From NCBI GenBank assembly GCA_964623885.1, contig CAZUVM010000236.1:1-20599 (forward strand): 20,599 nt of DNA, read 5' to 3'. Position numbers and translations under genes: made by a program. Below, piece by piece: positions 1-8,366 of the stretch (position 1 is the first letter of the stretch; every line of letters begins with the position of its first letter). Source of the DNA: CAZUVM01 sp964623885. Its GTDB lineage: Bacteria; Verrucomicrobiota; Verrucomicrobiia; Limisphaerales; UBA8199. A model generated the notes under the pieces. It was not told the origin of the DNA and searched no databases. It saw only the letters and a program-made list of their open reading frames with translations.

Positions 1-1244
1 CTGGCGGAGGTTTCCTTTTTGCCAGCGCGGCACGCATCCAGGAAATCGGCCATAATGTTCTTGGGTCGAGGCATGGTGCGCGGGGGAGGTTTCACGTCTT
101 TCATCTTCTCCCACGGCACGACGTGCAGGAATTTCCCGTACGTGGCGGTATACAAAACACCCTTTTCGCCCACGTAAAGCGTTCCGCTGCTATCGAATTC
201 CTCGTCGGGGTATTGCTTTTGCAGTTCGAGCAACAGAGGTGGCAGATTGCGGTTGGCTCCGGTGGCGGCCTGGAGCTTGCCGACCGCTTTGGCTTCGACG
301 CCCTGTTTAAATCCTTCGTACCAATAAACCTTCACGGGCGGCATGGAGCCGCGCGCAGGCAGGTCCCAGCGGAGGCGCGCACCCGTGGGATAACGTTCAT
401 CGCTGCCGCCACGAACCTCCTCGGTTTCGACGGCAACGGGATGCTGCAATTTGAGCGCCCAGAAAACACCGTCCAAAACATGACAGCCCATGTTGCCAAG
501 CGAACCGTTGCCAAAATCATACCAGCCATGCCAATCGTGCGGGTGAAGACCCGAATGGAAATCGCGGAAAGGAGCCGGGCCGATCCATTCGTCCCAGTGC
601 ATGCCGGTTGGCACCGGCAAAGAGGGGGGACGCGGTCCAACGCCGCCGTTGGCGCGGTCGGTCCAGCTATGGGTTTCGGTGATGTTGCCGACGACACCGG
701 CTTCGACCCATTCGCACAGGCTGCGGTATCCATCCTCGCAGTGACCCTGGTTGCCCATTTGGGTCGCGGCTTTGGATTGACTGGCCATTTCGCGCAACTT
801 GCGGGCTTCGGCAATCGTGTGGGTCAGTGGTTTTTCGCAATAAACGGCTTTGCCTAACTCGATCGCCTGCATGGCTGCCGGCGCATGGTGATGGTTGGGC
901 GTAGCGATAAAGAACGCATCGACCTGCTTCCCGATTTTGTCATACATGACCCGGTAATCGGTGAAAGTCTGCACCTTGTCCGCGTCGACATTCTTGCTGG
1001 CCAGCCAGCGTTTCACCTTCGCGTGCTGCTTTTCGTCCGGGTCCACAATCGCCATCAGGTTTTCGTGGCTTTGTTGGACGAACCATTCGAGGTGGTTCAT
1101 GCCACGCCCGCCGCAACCGATCTGGACGCAGTTCAGTTTGTTGTCGGAGCCGGCAGTGTAGGCCGGTTGGGGTGAAAAGCTGCCGACCGACAAGGCGCCG
1201 GCGGCTAAAGTGATGCGTTTGAGGAATGAACGACGGTTTAACAT
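1..1244 (-). CDS. Gfo/Idh/MocA family oxidoreductase, Tat-exported, 3' end cut by window edge
   Basis: NAD(P)-dependent sugar or inositol dehydrogenase-type protein, probably acting on a carbohydrate derivative outside the cytoplasm. The frame is open from the ATG at 1244 to the window edge (about 414 codons, no stop), so the C-terminus is missing. Residues 3-9 read NRRSFLK, a twin-arginine motif followed by a hydrophobic stretch and likely cleavage near residue 30; exported members of this family are common in Verrucomicrobiota and Planctomycetota. The Rossmann glycine motif is GCGGRG (43-48), followed by the acidic strand end IVDPD (66-70). The family motif CEKPLT lies at 136-141, with the EKP lysine typical of catalysis. 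The substrate cannot be read from sequence. No Shine-Dalgarno site precedes the ATG. The long plus-strand ORF at 123-857 is its antisense shadow. Confidence 0.93.
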   Translation of the reverse strand, partial: MLNRRSFLKRITLAAGALSVGSFSPQPAYTAGSDNKLNCVQIGCGGRGMNHLEWFVQQSHENLMAIVDPDEKQHAKVKRWLASKNVDADKVQTFTDYRVMYDKIGKQVDAFFIATPNHHHAPAAMQAIELGKAVYCEKPLTHTIAEARKLREMASQSKAATQMGNQGHCEDGYRSLCEWVEAGVVGNITETHSWTDRANGGVGPRPPSLPVPTGMHWDEWIGPAPFRDFHSGLHPHDWHGWYDFGNGSLGNMGCHVLDGVFWALKLQHPVAVETEEVRGGSDERYPTGARLRWDLPARGSMPPVKVYWYEGFKQGVEAKAVGKLQAATGANRNLPPLLLELQKQYPDEEFDSSGTLYVGEKGVLYTATYGKFLHVVPWEKMKDVKPPPRTMPRPKNIMADFLDACRAGKKETSA

Positions 1245-1665
1245 GCTATTGGCTAGAGTCTGCACAACCTTTTAAGGTTACAGCTTGCGCAGCGCAACAG
1301 GAAAAGGCCCCAGGCGAACCCAAAATCGTTTCTATACGAGGTGTAACCACGAAATACAGAGCCGCAACCAAAAGGGAGGCCAATTGAGTCCATTGGAGGA
1401 AGAGGAAGAGAACGAGGACGAGAGTTTGCTGCAGGCCGCAGAAACTTTCATGGATAGTAGTACGAAATACACGAAAGAGAGGCCGTTATATGGTATTACG
1501 TGGCTTCCTCCTTGTGCGTAGGGTGCGGGTGCCAGGCGCACCTTGGTTCATTGACTACCTAAGGAACCCCCGGTAGCCTCCGCGCCATGAACGGATGCGA
1601 CTGGCCCATTGCGCCGCTCGTCTCGCCTGCAACCGAACGATTCGTTCTACCCGTGGTTTGAACCT
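1245..1665. other. 421-bp intergenic region with short direct repeats; no convincing gene
   Basis: This gap separates the divergent oxidoreductase and esterase genes and must carry both promoters, but I see no strong -35/-10 pair. It holds two copies of ACGAAATAC (1349-1357 and 1462-1470); the second sits in ACGAAATACACGAAAGAG. From memory, CCACGAAATACACGAAA-like strings recur between genes in Verrucomicrobiota, so this may be decayed intergenic repeat. Another small inverted repeat is GGTGCG (1522-1527) with CGCACC (1537-1542). Open frames of 78 codons (1285-1521, +) and 69 codons (1332-1541, -) overlap each other. They have low-complexity or unremarkable sequence and no ribosome site, so I do not call them genes. 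Confidence 0.5.
1266..1279. promoter_or_regulatory. Short inverted repeat upstream of the oxidoreductase gene
   Basis: AACCTT and AAGGTT form a perfect 6-bp inverted repeat around a central TT, 22 nt upstream of the minus-strand ATG at 1244. Size and position would suit an operator or part of a promoter, but a 6-bp arm can occur by chance and no regulator gene is nearby. Seen directly; function is a guess. Confidence 0.25.
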
Positions 1666-2859
1666 ATGAAACGCCTACTCCCCTTCTCTGTTTCCTCGCG
1701 CATTGTCGTGCGGTTATTACTCATCGGCACCGTTTTGGCAGCGATTGGCGCTCCGGCTCAACCCGCCGCCCCGGCGCGGCCGCGAGGCCCGCAGGGTCCG
1801 GTGGTGGTCTCGCCGGAAGTCGCGGCGGATCGCCATGTGACGTTTCGAATCCTGGCGCCGCGAGCGGAAGCCGTGCGCGTTTCGGGAGGAGATATCCCGG
1901 GCAACAATCGCGGCGCCGAGATGACTAAAGGGACCAACGGCGTCTGGGAAGTCACTCTGGGTCCATTGTCCGCCGGGGCCTATCGTTACAACTTCAATGT
2001 GGACGGCGTGCCGGTTATTGATCCGCGCAATGGTGATATTAGTGAGTCGTTCAATAATGTTTGGAGTCTTGTGGTCGTTCCCGGTTCCGAATTCATGGAT
2101 ACCAGGGAGGTGCCGCACGGTGCGGTAGCGTCGGTCACTTACTACTCGACGGCGCTGAAACGATTTCGGCGGATGCACGTTTATACGCCGCCCGACTATG
2201 AGATGGGCAAAGGCAAGTTTCCGGTTTTCTATCTGCTACACGGCGCCGGTGATTGCGACGAGGCCTGGAGCTCGGTTGGCCGCGCCGGTTTCATTCTCGA
2301 CAACCTCATCGCCGCCAAAAAGGCGAAACCAATGATCGTGGTCATGCCCGCAGGGCATACCAGCGCGATGCGCATGGGCGGCCCGCGGCCGGCCGTGGAT
2401 GAGTTTTCGCAGGATTTCCTCAACGACATCATGCCGTATGTCGAACAGCATTATCGTGTCTACACAGACAATAAGCATCGCGCCATGGCGGGGCTCTCGA
2501 TGGGAGGAGGCCAGACCCTCAATATCGGGGTGCCGAACCTGGCCAAGTTTGGGTATCTAGGCGTGTTCAGCTCGGGAGTCTTTGGCATCACCGGTGGCGG
2601 GCCCGGACGCGAGCAACAGGGGCCGACATTCGAAGAGCGAAATCAAAAGGTGCTCGACGATCCGAACCTTAAAAAAGGCCTAAAACTCTTTTGGTTTTCG
2701 ACCGGCAAAGACGATTTTCTCGTCGAAACCTCGCGCGCCACAGTGGCGATGCTGAAAAAGCATTCTTTTGATGTCGTTTACAAGGAAAGCGAAGGCGCCC
2801 ATACCTGGCTTAATTGGCGCGATTACCTTATCGAGTTTGCGCCGCAGCTCTTCCAGTAG
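1666..2859 (+). CDS. Secreted CE1-type carbohydrate esterase with N-terminal E-set/CBM48-like domain
   Basis: A 397-residue alpha/beta-hydrolase of the feruloyl/acetyl-xylan esterase (Esterase D, enterochelin-esterase-like) group, likely removing acyl or feruloyl groups from plant polysaccharide. Residues 1-31 form a signal peptide (basic start, then a hydrophobic run ending in APAQ). Residues about 45-140 look like the immunoglobulin-like E-set domain typical of these enzymes (FRILAPRAEAVRVSG...). The catalytic domain follows from about 155: FYLLHGAGD (188-196) supplies the oxyanion region, GLSMGG (276-281) the nucleophile Ser278, GKDDF (347-351) the acid and GAHTW (377-381) His379. The reading frame extends upstream to a TTG at 1609, but the ATG at 1666 directly precedes the signal peptide and is preferred. 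The stop is 2 nt before the next start, so the two genes are probably co-transcribed. No Shine-Dalgarno site seen. Confidence 0.9.
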   Translation: MKRLLPFSVSSRIVVRLLLIGTVLAAIGAPAQPAAPARPRGPQGPVVVSPEVAADRHVTFRILAPRAEAVRVSGGDIPGNNRGAEMTKGTNGVWEVTLGPLSAGAYRYNFNVDGVPVIDPRNGDISESFNNVWSLVVVPGSEFMDTREVPHGAVASVTYYSTALKRFRRMHVYTPPDYEMGKGKFPVFYLLHGAGDCDEAWSSVGRAGFILDNLIAAKKAKPMIVVMPAGHTSAMRMGGPRPAVDEFSQDFLNDIMPYVEQHYRVYTDNKHRAMAGLSMGGGQTLNIGVPNLAKFGYLGVFSSGVFGITGGGPGREQQGPTFEERNQKVLDDPNLKKGLKLFWFSTGKDDFLVETSRATVAMLKKHSFDVVYKESEGAHTWLNWRDYLIEFAPQLFQ

Positions 2860-2861
2860 AA

Positions 2862-5800
2862 ATGCGCCTTCTCCGGTTTGCGGTCCTGCTGGTTGTGGCT
2901 GTGTTCCCAGGTTCGGGGTATGCGGCCGTTAAAGCCTGGGAAACCACGATCACAATTCCCACTTACGCGGCGGGGGAACCCGAGCCGAACCCGATGTTTT
3001 ATTTCGGGCGCAACTCGCAGGGAGCTCAAGGCCGGGTGTATCCATACCCGCTCTATGATTCGCTAACGCATGTCAAAATGGATCGGGTGTACCGCATCGT
3101 ATACCTGGAGAATGAATACATTCGCGTGGGCATCCTGCCGGAAATCGGCGGGCGTTTGTTCGAGGCAATTGATAAAAGCAACGGCTACAACTTTGTCTAT
3201 CGCCAGCATGTCATCAAACCCGCGCTCATCGGCCTGATTGGCGCCTGGACGTCGGGCGGGATCGAGTGGAATATCCCGCACCATCATCGCGCCACGACGT
3301 TCCTGCCGGTGCAATACCGTTTAGAGTCCAATGCGGACGGCAGCCAAACGGTTTGGGTAGGTGAATTGGAGCTGCGGCAGCGGATGCGCTGGGTGGTCGG
3401 ATATGCGCTTTCGCCAGGCAAATCATATCTGACCGCGAAGGTGCGCATCCTTAACCGCACGCCGTTCATCCAAACGATGCTCTGCTTTGCCAATGTGGCG
3501 GTGCATGTGAATGACACGTATCAGGTCATATTCCCGCCGGGCACGCAATTTGTTACATACCACGGCAAACGTGAGTTCGAAACCTGGCCTATGGCGACGG
3601 GACGCTATGCCGGGGCTGATTTCGGCAATGGCACCGATGTGAGTTGGTATTCCAATCACATTTCCGCCAATTCGATGTTCGCGTGGAATTATCAGGATGA
3701 TTTCTTTGCCGGCTACGACCACGGGAAAGAAGCAGGCACGCTGAGTGTCGCCGACCACGAGGCTGTCCCAGGAAAGAAATTCTGGACCTGGGGCACCGGT
3801 CCGCGCGGCCGGATGTGGGACAAGATACTTACCGACAACGACGGCCCGTATATCGAACTGATGACCGGCGCGTACTCGGATAATCAACCGGATTATAGCT
3901 GGTTGGAACCTTTCGCTACGAAATCGTTCGAGCTGCATTGGTATCCTTTTCGCGACATTGGCGGCGTGAAAAACGCCAACCTGGATGCGGCAGTAAATTT
4001 GGAATTACCGGTTCGATCCAGCTCGCAGCCTGCCGATGTCGCCACCCTGGGCTTTTGCACAACCGCTGCTTACCCGGACGCAGTAGTGTCGCTCCGAGCC
4101 GGTGGCAAGGTGCTTTTGGAGGAGAAGTTGGCTATTGACCCGGCACATCCATACAAGAAACAGGTTCGTTTGCCACCAGGCAATGACGAGCACGACCTGC
4201 GAGCCTCTCTGAGTTCCCACGGTAAGGAATTGGTTGCTTACGCTCCGGTGCGGCTGAAACCATTGGACAAGCCCGATCCGGTAGTTCCGCCGTCTCCGCC
4301 GGAGGAAGTGAAAACGATGGAAGAGCTTTACCTTGCCGGACGACGAATTGAGCAGTTCCACGCGCCGGGACAGGTGCCAGACCCTTATTGGGAAGAAGCA
4401 CTGCGTCGCGACCCGCTGGACGCTCGCGTGAACCTCGCGTTCGGCATTCGCAAACTAAAGCAGGCGCGGTTTGCTGAAGCCGAAGCGCATTTGCGAGCGG
4501 CTTTGAAGCGGCTCGAGAAGAATTATACAGCACCTAAAGAAGGCGAACCTTTCTATTATTTGGGTTTGGCGGAAGTAGCGCAGGGTCGAGTGGATGAAGC
4601 ATTCGATCATTTCGGCAAGGCAGCATGGAGCCAGGACTGGCGTGGTCCTGCTAATTATGAAATGGCCCAGATAGCCTGCCGACGCGCGGATTTCTCCCAG
4701 GCGTTGAATTATTCAGAGCGTGCGCTCGAGGCAAACGCATTGAATTTACGTGCCTTGACCTTGAAAGCCACCATACTGCGGCACCTGGGCCGGTCGAAAG
4801 ACGCGCTGACCGTGTTGGCGAGTGCCGCACATATCACGGATCCGTTGGACGTTCGATTGACGTTCGAACGCCAGTTGGCGGGTAGCAAGACGGATGCTCA
4901 AACACTTTCGTTCGCTCTGAGCCGCTTCCCAAACACGGGTCTCGAGGCGGCAGCCGAGTACGCCAACGCCGGTCTCTGGAGCGACGGGACAAACCTATTG
5001 TCGATGTCACTTCGTGACTGCGGCGACAAAGCACAGAACCAGCCATTGGCTTATTATTATCTAGCGTATTTCGCAGAGCAGTTGCACGACGCCCACCAAG
5101 CCGCGGAGTTTCGGCGGCTGGCTCGGGTGGCGAGCCCCGATTATGTCTTTCCTTTTCAATGGGAGAGCATCGACGTCTTGCGCAGCGCGATCGCTGCGGA
5201 CCCTAAGGATGGCCGCGCGCCGTATTATCTCGGTAATTTATTATATGATTGGCAGCCGGAAGAGGCCACGCGGCTGTGGGAAATCGCGACTGCCCTTGAT
5301 CCTGCACTTGCGTTGGCTCATCGGAATTTAGCGGTCGCGTTGTCCCATGGAAAATCCACCAACAATCTGGCCCGGGCGATCTATCAACTCGAAAGCGCAG
5401 TCGCGAGCCAAGAGAAATTCGCGTTGCACTTTAAGGAGTTGGACGAGCTCTATGCCACGGCAGGCACAGCGCCGGAGAAACGCCTGGCTTTGATGGAACA
5501 AAACCAGTCAATCGTTGCCAAACGCGACGACGCGCTTTCGCGCGAGATTGGTCTAAAGATTTTCGCCGCCAAATATGAGGACGCCATAAGTCTCATGACC
5601 GATCGGCAGTTTGCTGTTTGGGAGGGAGGCACTTTGGATGTGGCGGAAGCTTGGGTGCAGGCACATTTGCTTCGCGGACGCCGCGAATTAGCCGAGAGCA
5701 AACCGGCCAAGGCTCTTGCCGATTTTGAGCAGGCCAGGAATATCCCTGATAATCTACCGTCCGACCAAACCCACGGAGTACACGGCGCTGAAATCGCCTA

Positions 5801-6239
5801 TTGGATGGGTGTCGCGCATGCAACCGATGGCGAACCCGAGAAAGCCCGGCAAAGCTGGACGGAAGCTGCGGCGGCGACATCGAGGCGCAATACCCGGCGC
5901 GGCGCCGACAGCGGTGGTCTGGACCGCCAGGTGCAGACCTATTACCAGGCTTTGGCGGAACGAGAGCTTGGGAACACTCAAGAGAGCGAAAAGACGATGA
6001 AAAACCTGCTCGAGTCTGCTCAGACTACGCTAAAGGCGCAAACCGAATCGGACCAGTCCGCAGAACAATCCGAACGCGCCACGGATCGGAACCGAGCGGC
6101 CCAAGCTCATTGCGTGGCAGGCCTTGCTTATGCGGGGCTGCGTGAATCAGACAAGGCGAAGGCGGAATTCGACCTGGCGCTCGGAGACGAGCCGGATTGT
6201 CTGATGGCAAAAGTCGAGTTGGCAGCTCTGCTGCGATAG
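2862..6239 (+). CDS. Secreted DUF5107 domain protein with C-terminal TPR repeats
   Basis: A 1125-residue exported protein. The ATG at 2862 opens a clear signal peptide (MRLLRFAVLLVVAVFPGSGYA). Residues about 25-390 match my recollection of DUF5107, a beta-rich domain resembling galactose-mutarotase/glycoside-hydrolase accessory folds; recognisable blocks are EYIRVGILPEIGGRLFEAID, GGIEWNIPHHH and the repeated aromatic W/Y residues that suggest sugar contact. From about residue 470 the protein is built of TPR-like helical pairs (A-x-LxxALK, YYLGLAEVAQGR, ANYEMAQIACRRADFSQAL, YYLGNLLYDW), which usually mediate protein contacts. The enzyme activity, if any, is unknown. The 2-nt spacing to the upstream esterase implies translational coupling and a shared job in polysaccharide handling in the periplasm or at the surface. 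The frame can be extended to 2814, but that would overlap the esterase and lose the signal peptide. Confidence 0.9.
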   Translation: MRLLRFAVLLVVAVFPGSGYAAVKAWETTITIPTYAAGEPEPNPMFYFGRNSQGAQGRVYPYPLYDSLTHVKMDRVYRIVYLENEYIRVGILPEIGGRLFEAIDKSNGYNFVYRQHVIKPALIGLIGAWTSGGIEWNIPHHHRATTFLPVQYRLESNADGSQTVWVGELELRQRMRWVVGYALSPGKSYLTAKVRILNRTPFIQTMLCFANVAVHVNDTYQVIFPPGTQFVTYHGKREFETWPMATGRYAGADFGNGTDVSWYSNHISANSMFAWNYQDDFFAGYDHGKEAGTLSVADHEAVPGKKFWTWGTGPRGRMWDKILTDNDGPYIELMTGAYSDNQPDYSWLEPFATKSFELHWYPFRDIGGVKNANLDAAVNLELPVRSSSQPADVATLGFCTTAAYPDAVVSLRAGGKVLLEEKLAIDPAHPYKKQVRLPPGNDEHDLRASLSSHGKELVAYAPVRLKPLDKPDPVVPPSPPEEVKTMEELYLAGRRIEQFHAPGQVPDPYWEEALRRDPLDARVNLAFGIRKLKQARFAEAEAHLRAALKRLEKNYTAPKEGEPFYYLGLAEVAQGRVDEAFDHFGKAAWSQDWRGPANYEMAQIACRRADFSQALNYSERALEANALNLRALTLKATILRHLGRSKDALTVLASAAHITDPLDVRLTFERQLAGSKTDAQTLSFALSRFPNTGLEAAAEYANAGLWSDGTNLLSMSLRDCGDKAQNQPLAYYYLAYFAEQLHDAHQAAEFRRLARVASPDYVFPFQWESIDVLRSAIAADPKDGRAPYYLGNLLYDWQPEEATRLWEIATALDPALALAHRNLAVALSHGKSTNNLARAIYQLESAVASQEKFALHFKELDELYATAGTAPEKRLALMEQNQSIVAKRDDALSREIGLKIFAAKYEDAISLMTDRQFAVWEGGTLDVAEAWVQAHLLRGRRELAESKPAKALADFEQARNIPDNLPSDQTHGVHGAEIAYWMGVAHATDGEPEKARQSWTEAAAATSRRNTRRGADSGGLDRQVQTYYQALAERELGNTQESEKTMKNLLESAQTTLKAQTESDQSAEQSERATDRNRAAQAHCVAGLAYAGLRESDKAKAEFDLALGDEPDCLMAKVELAALLR

Positions 6240-6270
6240 TGGCGAAAGCCGGAACGGCAGTTATCTTCCC

Positions 6271-6414
6271 GGGACCGCGCCCGCCCCGGGCGCCGCCAAC
6301 CGGCGCCCCCGCCGGTTGGCTAGGATGGGCCCACCAAATAATGAGCAGAAATTGCCGATGCAGGAACGCGGTTGGCGAGGCGCCAACCGCTGCTCCCGCG
6401 GCGGGCGCGGCCCC
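6271..6414. repeat. GC-rich composite palindrome in the intergenic gap (REP/MITE-like candidate)
   Basis: Three nested or adjacent inverted repeats occupy 144 bp between the TPR protein and pduS. The outer 20-nt arms (6271-6290 and 6395-6414) are complementary at 18 of 20 positions. Inside lie two perfect 10-bp hairpins built on the same GCCAACC/GGTTGGC core: 6295-6304 with 6311-6320 (6-nt loop), and 6368-6377 with 6381-6390 (3-nt loop). There is no T-run, so a simple intrinsic terminator is not supported, although the structure could stall transcription or stabilise the upstream mRNA 3' end. The organisation resembles dispersed extragenic palindromes or small non-autonomous elements. No other full copy lies in this window. 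The rest of the gap (6415-6502) shows nothing clear. Confidence 0.65.
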
Positions 6415-6502
6415 TTTCCATTGAATCGCTCCAGCTAAGATTCGCCGGGTGCCTCACACAATTTGCTGTTCTTAAGGGAGTCTCGCTTTCAGAATAACCT
6501 CA

Positions 6503-7813
6503 ATGAACCTGGTGGAAAGTGTAAGACGTGCCGGCGTGGTTGGCGCCGGCGGCGGGGGATTTCCCACGCACGTCAAGCTCGCCGCTAAAGCGGACACAGT
6601 GATCGCCAATGGTGCCGAATGCGAACCGCTGCTGCACAAGGACGCCGTGCTGATGGAGGAAAACGCTGCTGAATTGGTTCGCGGGATGCAACTCACCATG
6701 GAAGCCGTTGGCGCGAAAGACGGCGTCATCGGTATCAAAGCGAAGAAGAAACAGGCAGTCGAAGCGGTCGAGGCCGCCTGCCAGGGAACCCAGGTTCGTC
6801 TTAAATTGCTGGGCGATTATTATCCAGCCGGAGATGAATACGATCTGGTTTACAACGTGACCGGTCGGCTGATCCCGCCCACGGGGATACCGATTCAGGT
6901 TGGTGTGATTGTCCAAAACGTCGAAACAATCATCAATATCGCACGTGCTGCTGATGGCCAACCGGTCACGCACAAGATGCTGACCATCGCCGGCGCGGTG
7001 CGCTCGCCAGTGACGCTGCGAGTGCCGCTCGGTACCAGCTATCGCGATTGTCTCGAAGCTGCCGGCGGTTTGACCACTGATGATCCCGTGCTTGTCATTG
7101 GCGGCTTGATGATGGGCCAGACCACTGATGACCTCAACACACCGATCACCAAGACCGCAACCGGAGTCGTGATCCTGCCTCGCACGCACCACGTCATCGA
7201 GCGCAAGCTCAAGCCCAATCAGGTGCAGGCTCAAATCGGTAAATCAGCTTGCGACCAATGCCGCTACTGCACCGAGTATTGTCCGCGTTTCCTCCTGGGG
7301 TATGCGGTCGAGCCTCACCAGGTGATGCGCAGCCTGGCTTTCACCGCCACCGGCGCCGATCACTTCAATCAGTGGGCCTCGTTGTGTTGTTCTTGCGGGT
7401 TATGCACGCTCTACGCGTGTCCGGAAGAACTTTACCCGAAAGAAGCCTGCGACGATGGCAAGGCGGCGATGCGTCGCGCCAACATCAAATGGAGCGGCCC
7501 GACGACGGTGAAGCCACATCCAATGCAAGACGGCCGACATGTTCCAATCAAGACGCTCACAAAGAAACTCCATGTCCAGGATTACGATTTTCCTGCGCCG
7601 CTGCGCGACGGCGTTTCGCCGGCCAGGCTGGTTTTGCCGCTCAAACAAAGCGCCGGAACCGCCAGCGTGGCAAAAGTTGCGGCGGGCGACCGCGTCACCG
7701 TAGGCCAGGTCATTGGTGAGCCTGCCGCCAATGCTTTGGGCGCGGTGCTGCATGCACCAATAGCCGGAACTGTGCGCGAGGTTACTGCCCAGCAAATCAT
7801 TTTAGAAAAGTGA
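6503..7813 (+). CDS. pduS: PduS-like cobalamin reductase / RnfC-family Fe-S flavoprotein
   Basis: A 436-residue protein matching PduS, the microcompartment-associated RnfC relative that reduces cob(III/II)alamin or otherwise moves electrons from NADH. The N-terminal Complex1_51K-like nucleotide/flavin region begins GVVGAGGGGFPTHVK (11-25) and continues ANGAECEPLLHKD (35-47). An SLBB-type segment follows at about 158-205. Two [4Fe-4S] motifs are present: C250, C253, C256, C260-P and C295, C298, C301, C306-P. The C-terminus (about 372-436) is a barrel-sandwich hybrid ending in APIAGTVREV. The length is close to Salmonella PduS (about 450). The next gene, one nucleotide downstream, encodes the expected partner PduT. 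In true RnfC the domain order differs and rnf genes would be adjacent; none are seen. Whether B12 is the real substrate here is inference. Confidence 0.9.
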   Translation: MNLVESVRRAGVVGAGGGGFPTHVKLAAKADTVIANGAECEPLLHKDAVLMEENAAELVRGMQLTMEAVGAKDGVIGIKAKKKQAVEAVEAACQGTQVRLKLLGDYYPAGDEYDLVYNVTGRLIPPTGIPIQVGVIVQNVETIINIARAADGQPVTHKMLTIAGAVRSPVTLRVPLGTSYRDCLEAAGGLTTDDPVLVIGGLMMGQTTDDLNTPITKTATGVVILPRTHHVIERKLKPNQVQAQIGKSACDQCRYCTEYCPRFLLGYAVEPHQVMRSLAFTATGADHFNQWASLCCSCGLCTLYACPEELYPKEACDDGKAAMRRANIKWSGPTTVKPHPMQDGRHVPIKTLTKKLHVQDYDFPAPLRDGVSPARLVLPLKQSAGTASVAKVAAGDRVTVGQVIGEPAANALGAVLHAPIAGTVREVTAQQIILEK

Positions 7814-7814
7814 T

Positions 7815-8366
7815 ATGATCGAGAAATCCATCGGCCTGATTGAACTTTCGAGCGTCGCTTCCGGCTTTGAGGCCGCTGATACAATGCTCAAAGCGGGTAA
7901 CGTCCGCCTGCTTTTGTCGCGCTCCATCTGCTCGGGGAAATATATGGTGCTCATCGGGGGTGAGACTGCGGCAGTGGATTCTGCGGTTAGCGCTGGTGCA
8001 CAAGCCGCCAATGGCTGTCTCATTGACAGCTTCGTCATTCCTAACGTGCATCCCGATGTTTTTGTCGCGCTCGGCCGCACTGAACCGGTGCAACCGACCG
8101 GAGCCCTTGGTATCCTGGAATCTTTTAATGTTGCGACTCTAATTCAGGCTGCCGACGCCGCGGCAAAAGCCGCCGCCGTGCAACTTTTAGAGGTTCGCCT
8201 CGCCATGGCCCTTGGCGGAAAAGCTTTTTGCACGATGACCGGCGATGTGGCCTCGGTGCAGGCGTCCGTCGCCGCGGGGAGGCAAGTCATCGCCGAAGCC
8301 GGTGTCCTGGTCAATGCCGTGGTCATCTCGCGACCACACCCGGACGTGTACAGAGAGTTGGTTTGA
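7815..8366 (+). CDS. pduT: PduT-like tandem-domain (BMC-T) microcompartment shell protein
   Basis: A 183-residue protein with two BMC domains: residues about 3-88 (KSIGLIELSSVASGFEAAD) and about 96-180 (GALGILESFNVATLIQAAD). It matches PduT, which forms pseudohexameric trimers in the shell facet and coordinates a [4Fe-4S] cluster at the pore. The loop SRSICSGK places Cys39 where PduT carries its cluster-ligand Cys38. The C-terminal ISRPHPDVYRELV also follows PduT (IPRPHEAMW). The ATG at 7815 is 1 nt after the pduS stop, so translation is probably coupled. PduS is known to bind PduT at the shell, so the pair likely forms an electron conduit across a shell. No hexamer (BMC-H), vertex (BMC-P) or signature enzyme gene is present in the window. 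The gene ends with TGA at 8364-8366, directly abutting the convergent tgt stop. Confidence 0.92.
   Translation: MIEKSIGLIELSSVASGFEAADTMLKAGNVRLLLSRSICSGKYMVLIGGETAAVDSAVSAGAQAANGCLIDSFVIPNVHPDVFVALGRTEPVQPTGALGILESFNVATLIQAADAAAKAAAVQLLEVRLAMALGGKAFCTMTGDVASVQASVAAGRQVIAEAGVLVNAVVISRPHPDVYRELV

Noticed and set aside
123..857. 244-codon plus-strand open frame opposite the Gfo/Idh/MocA gene
   Set aside because: Antisense shadow: the minus-strand frame has Tat, Rossmann and EKP motifs, while this translation matches no family.
1285..1521. 78-codon open frame with an EEEEENEDE run
   Set aside because: No ribosome site, no homology recognised, overlaps the direct-repeat stretch and an opposite-strand frame of similar length.
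6500..7234. 244-codon minus-strand open frame opposite pduS
   Set aside because: Complement of a well-conserved pduS coding region; no independent support.
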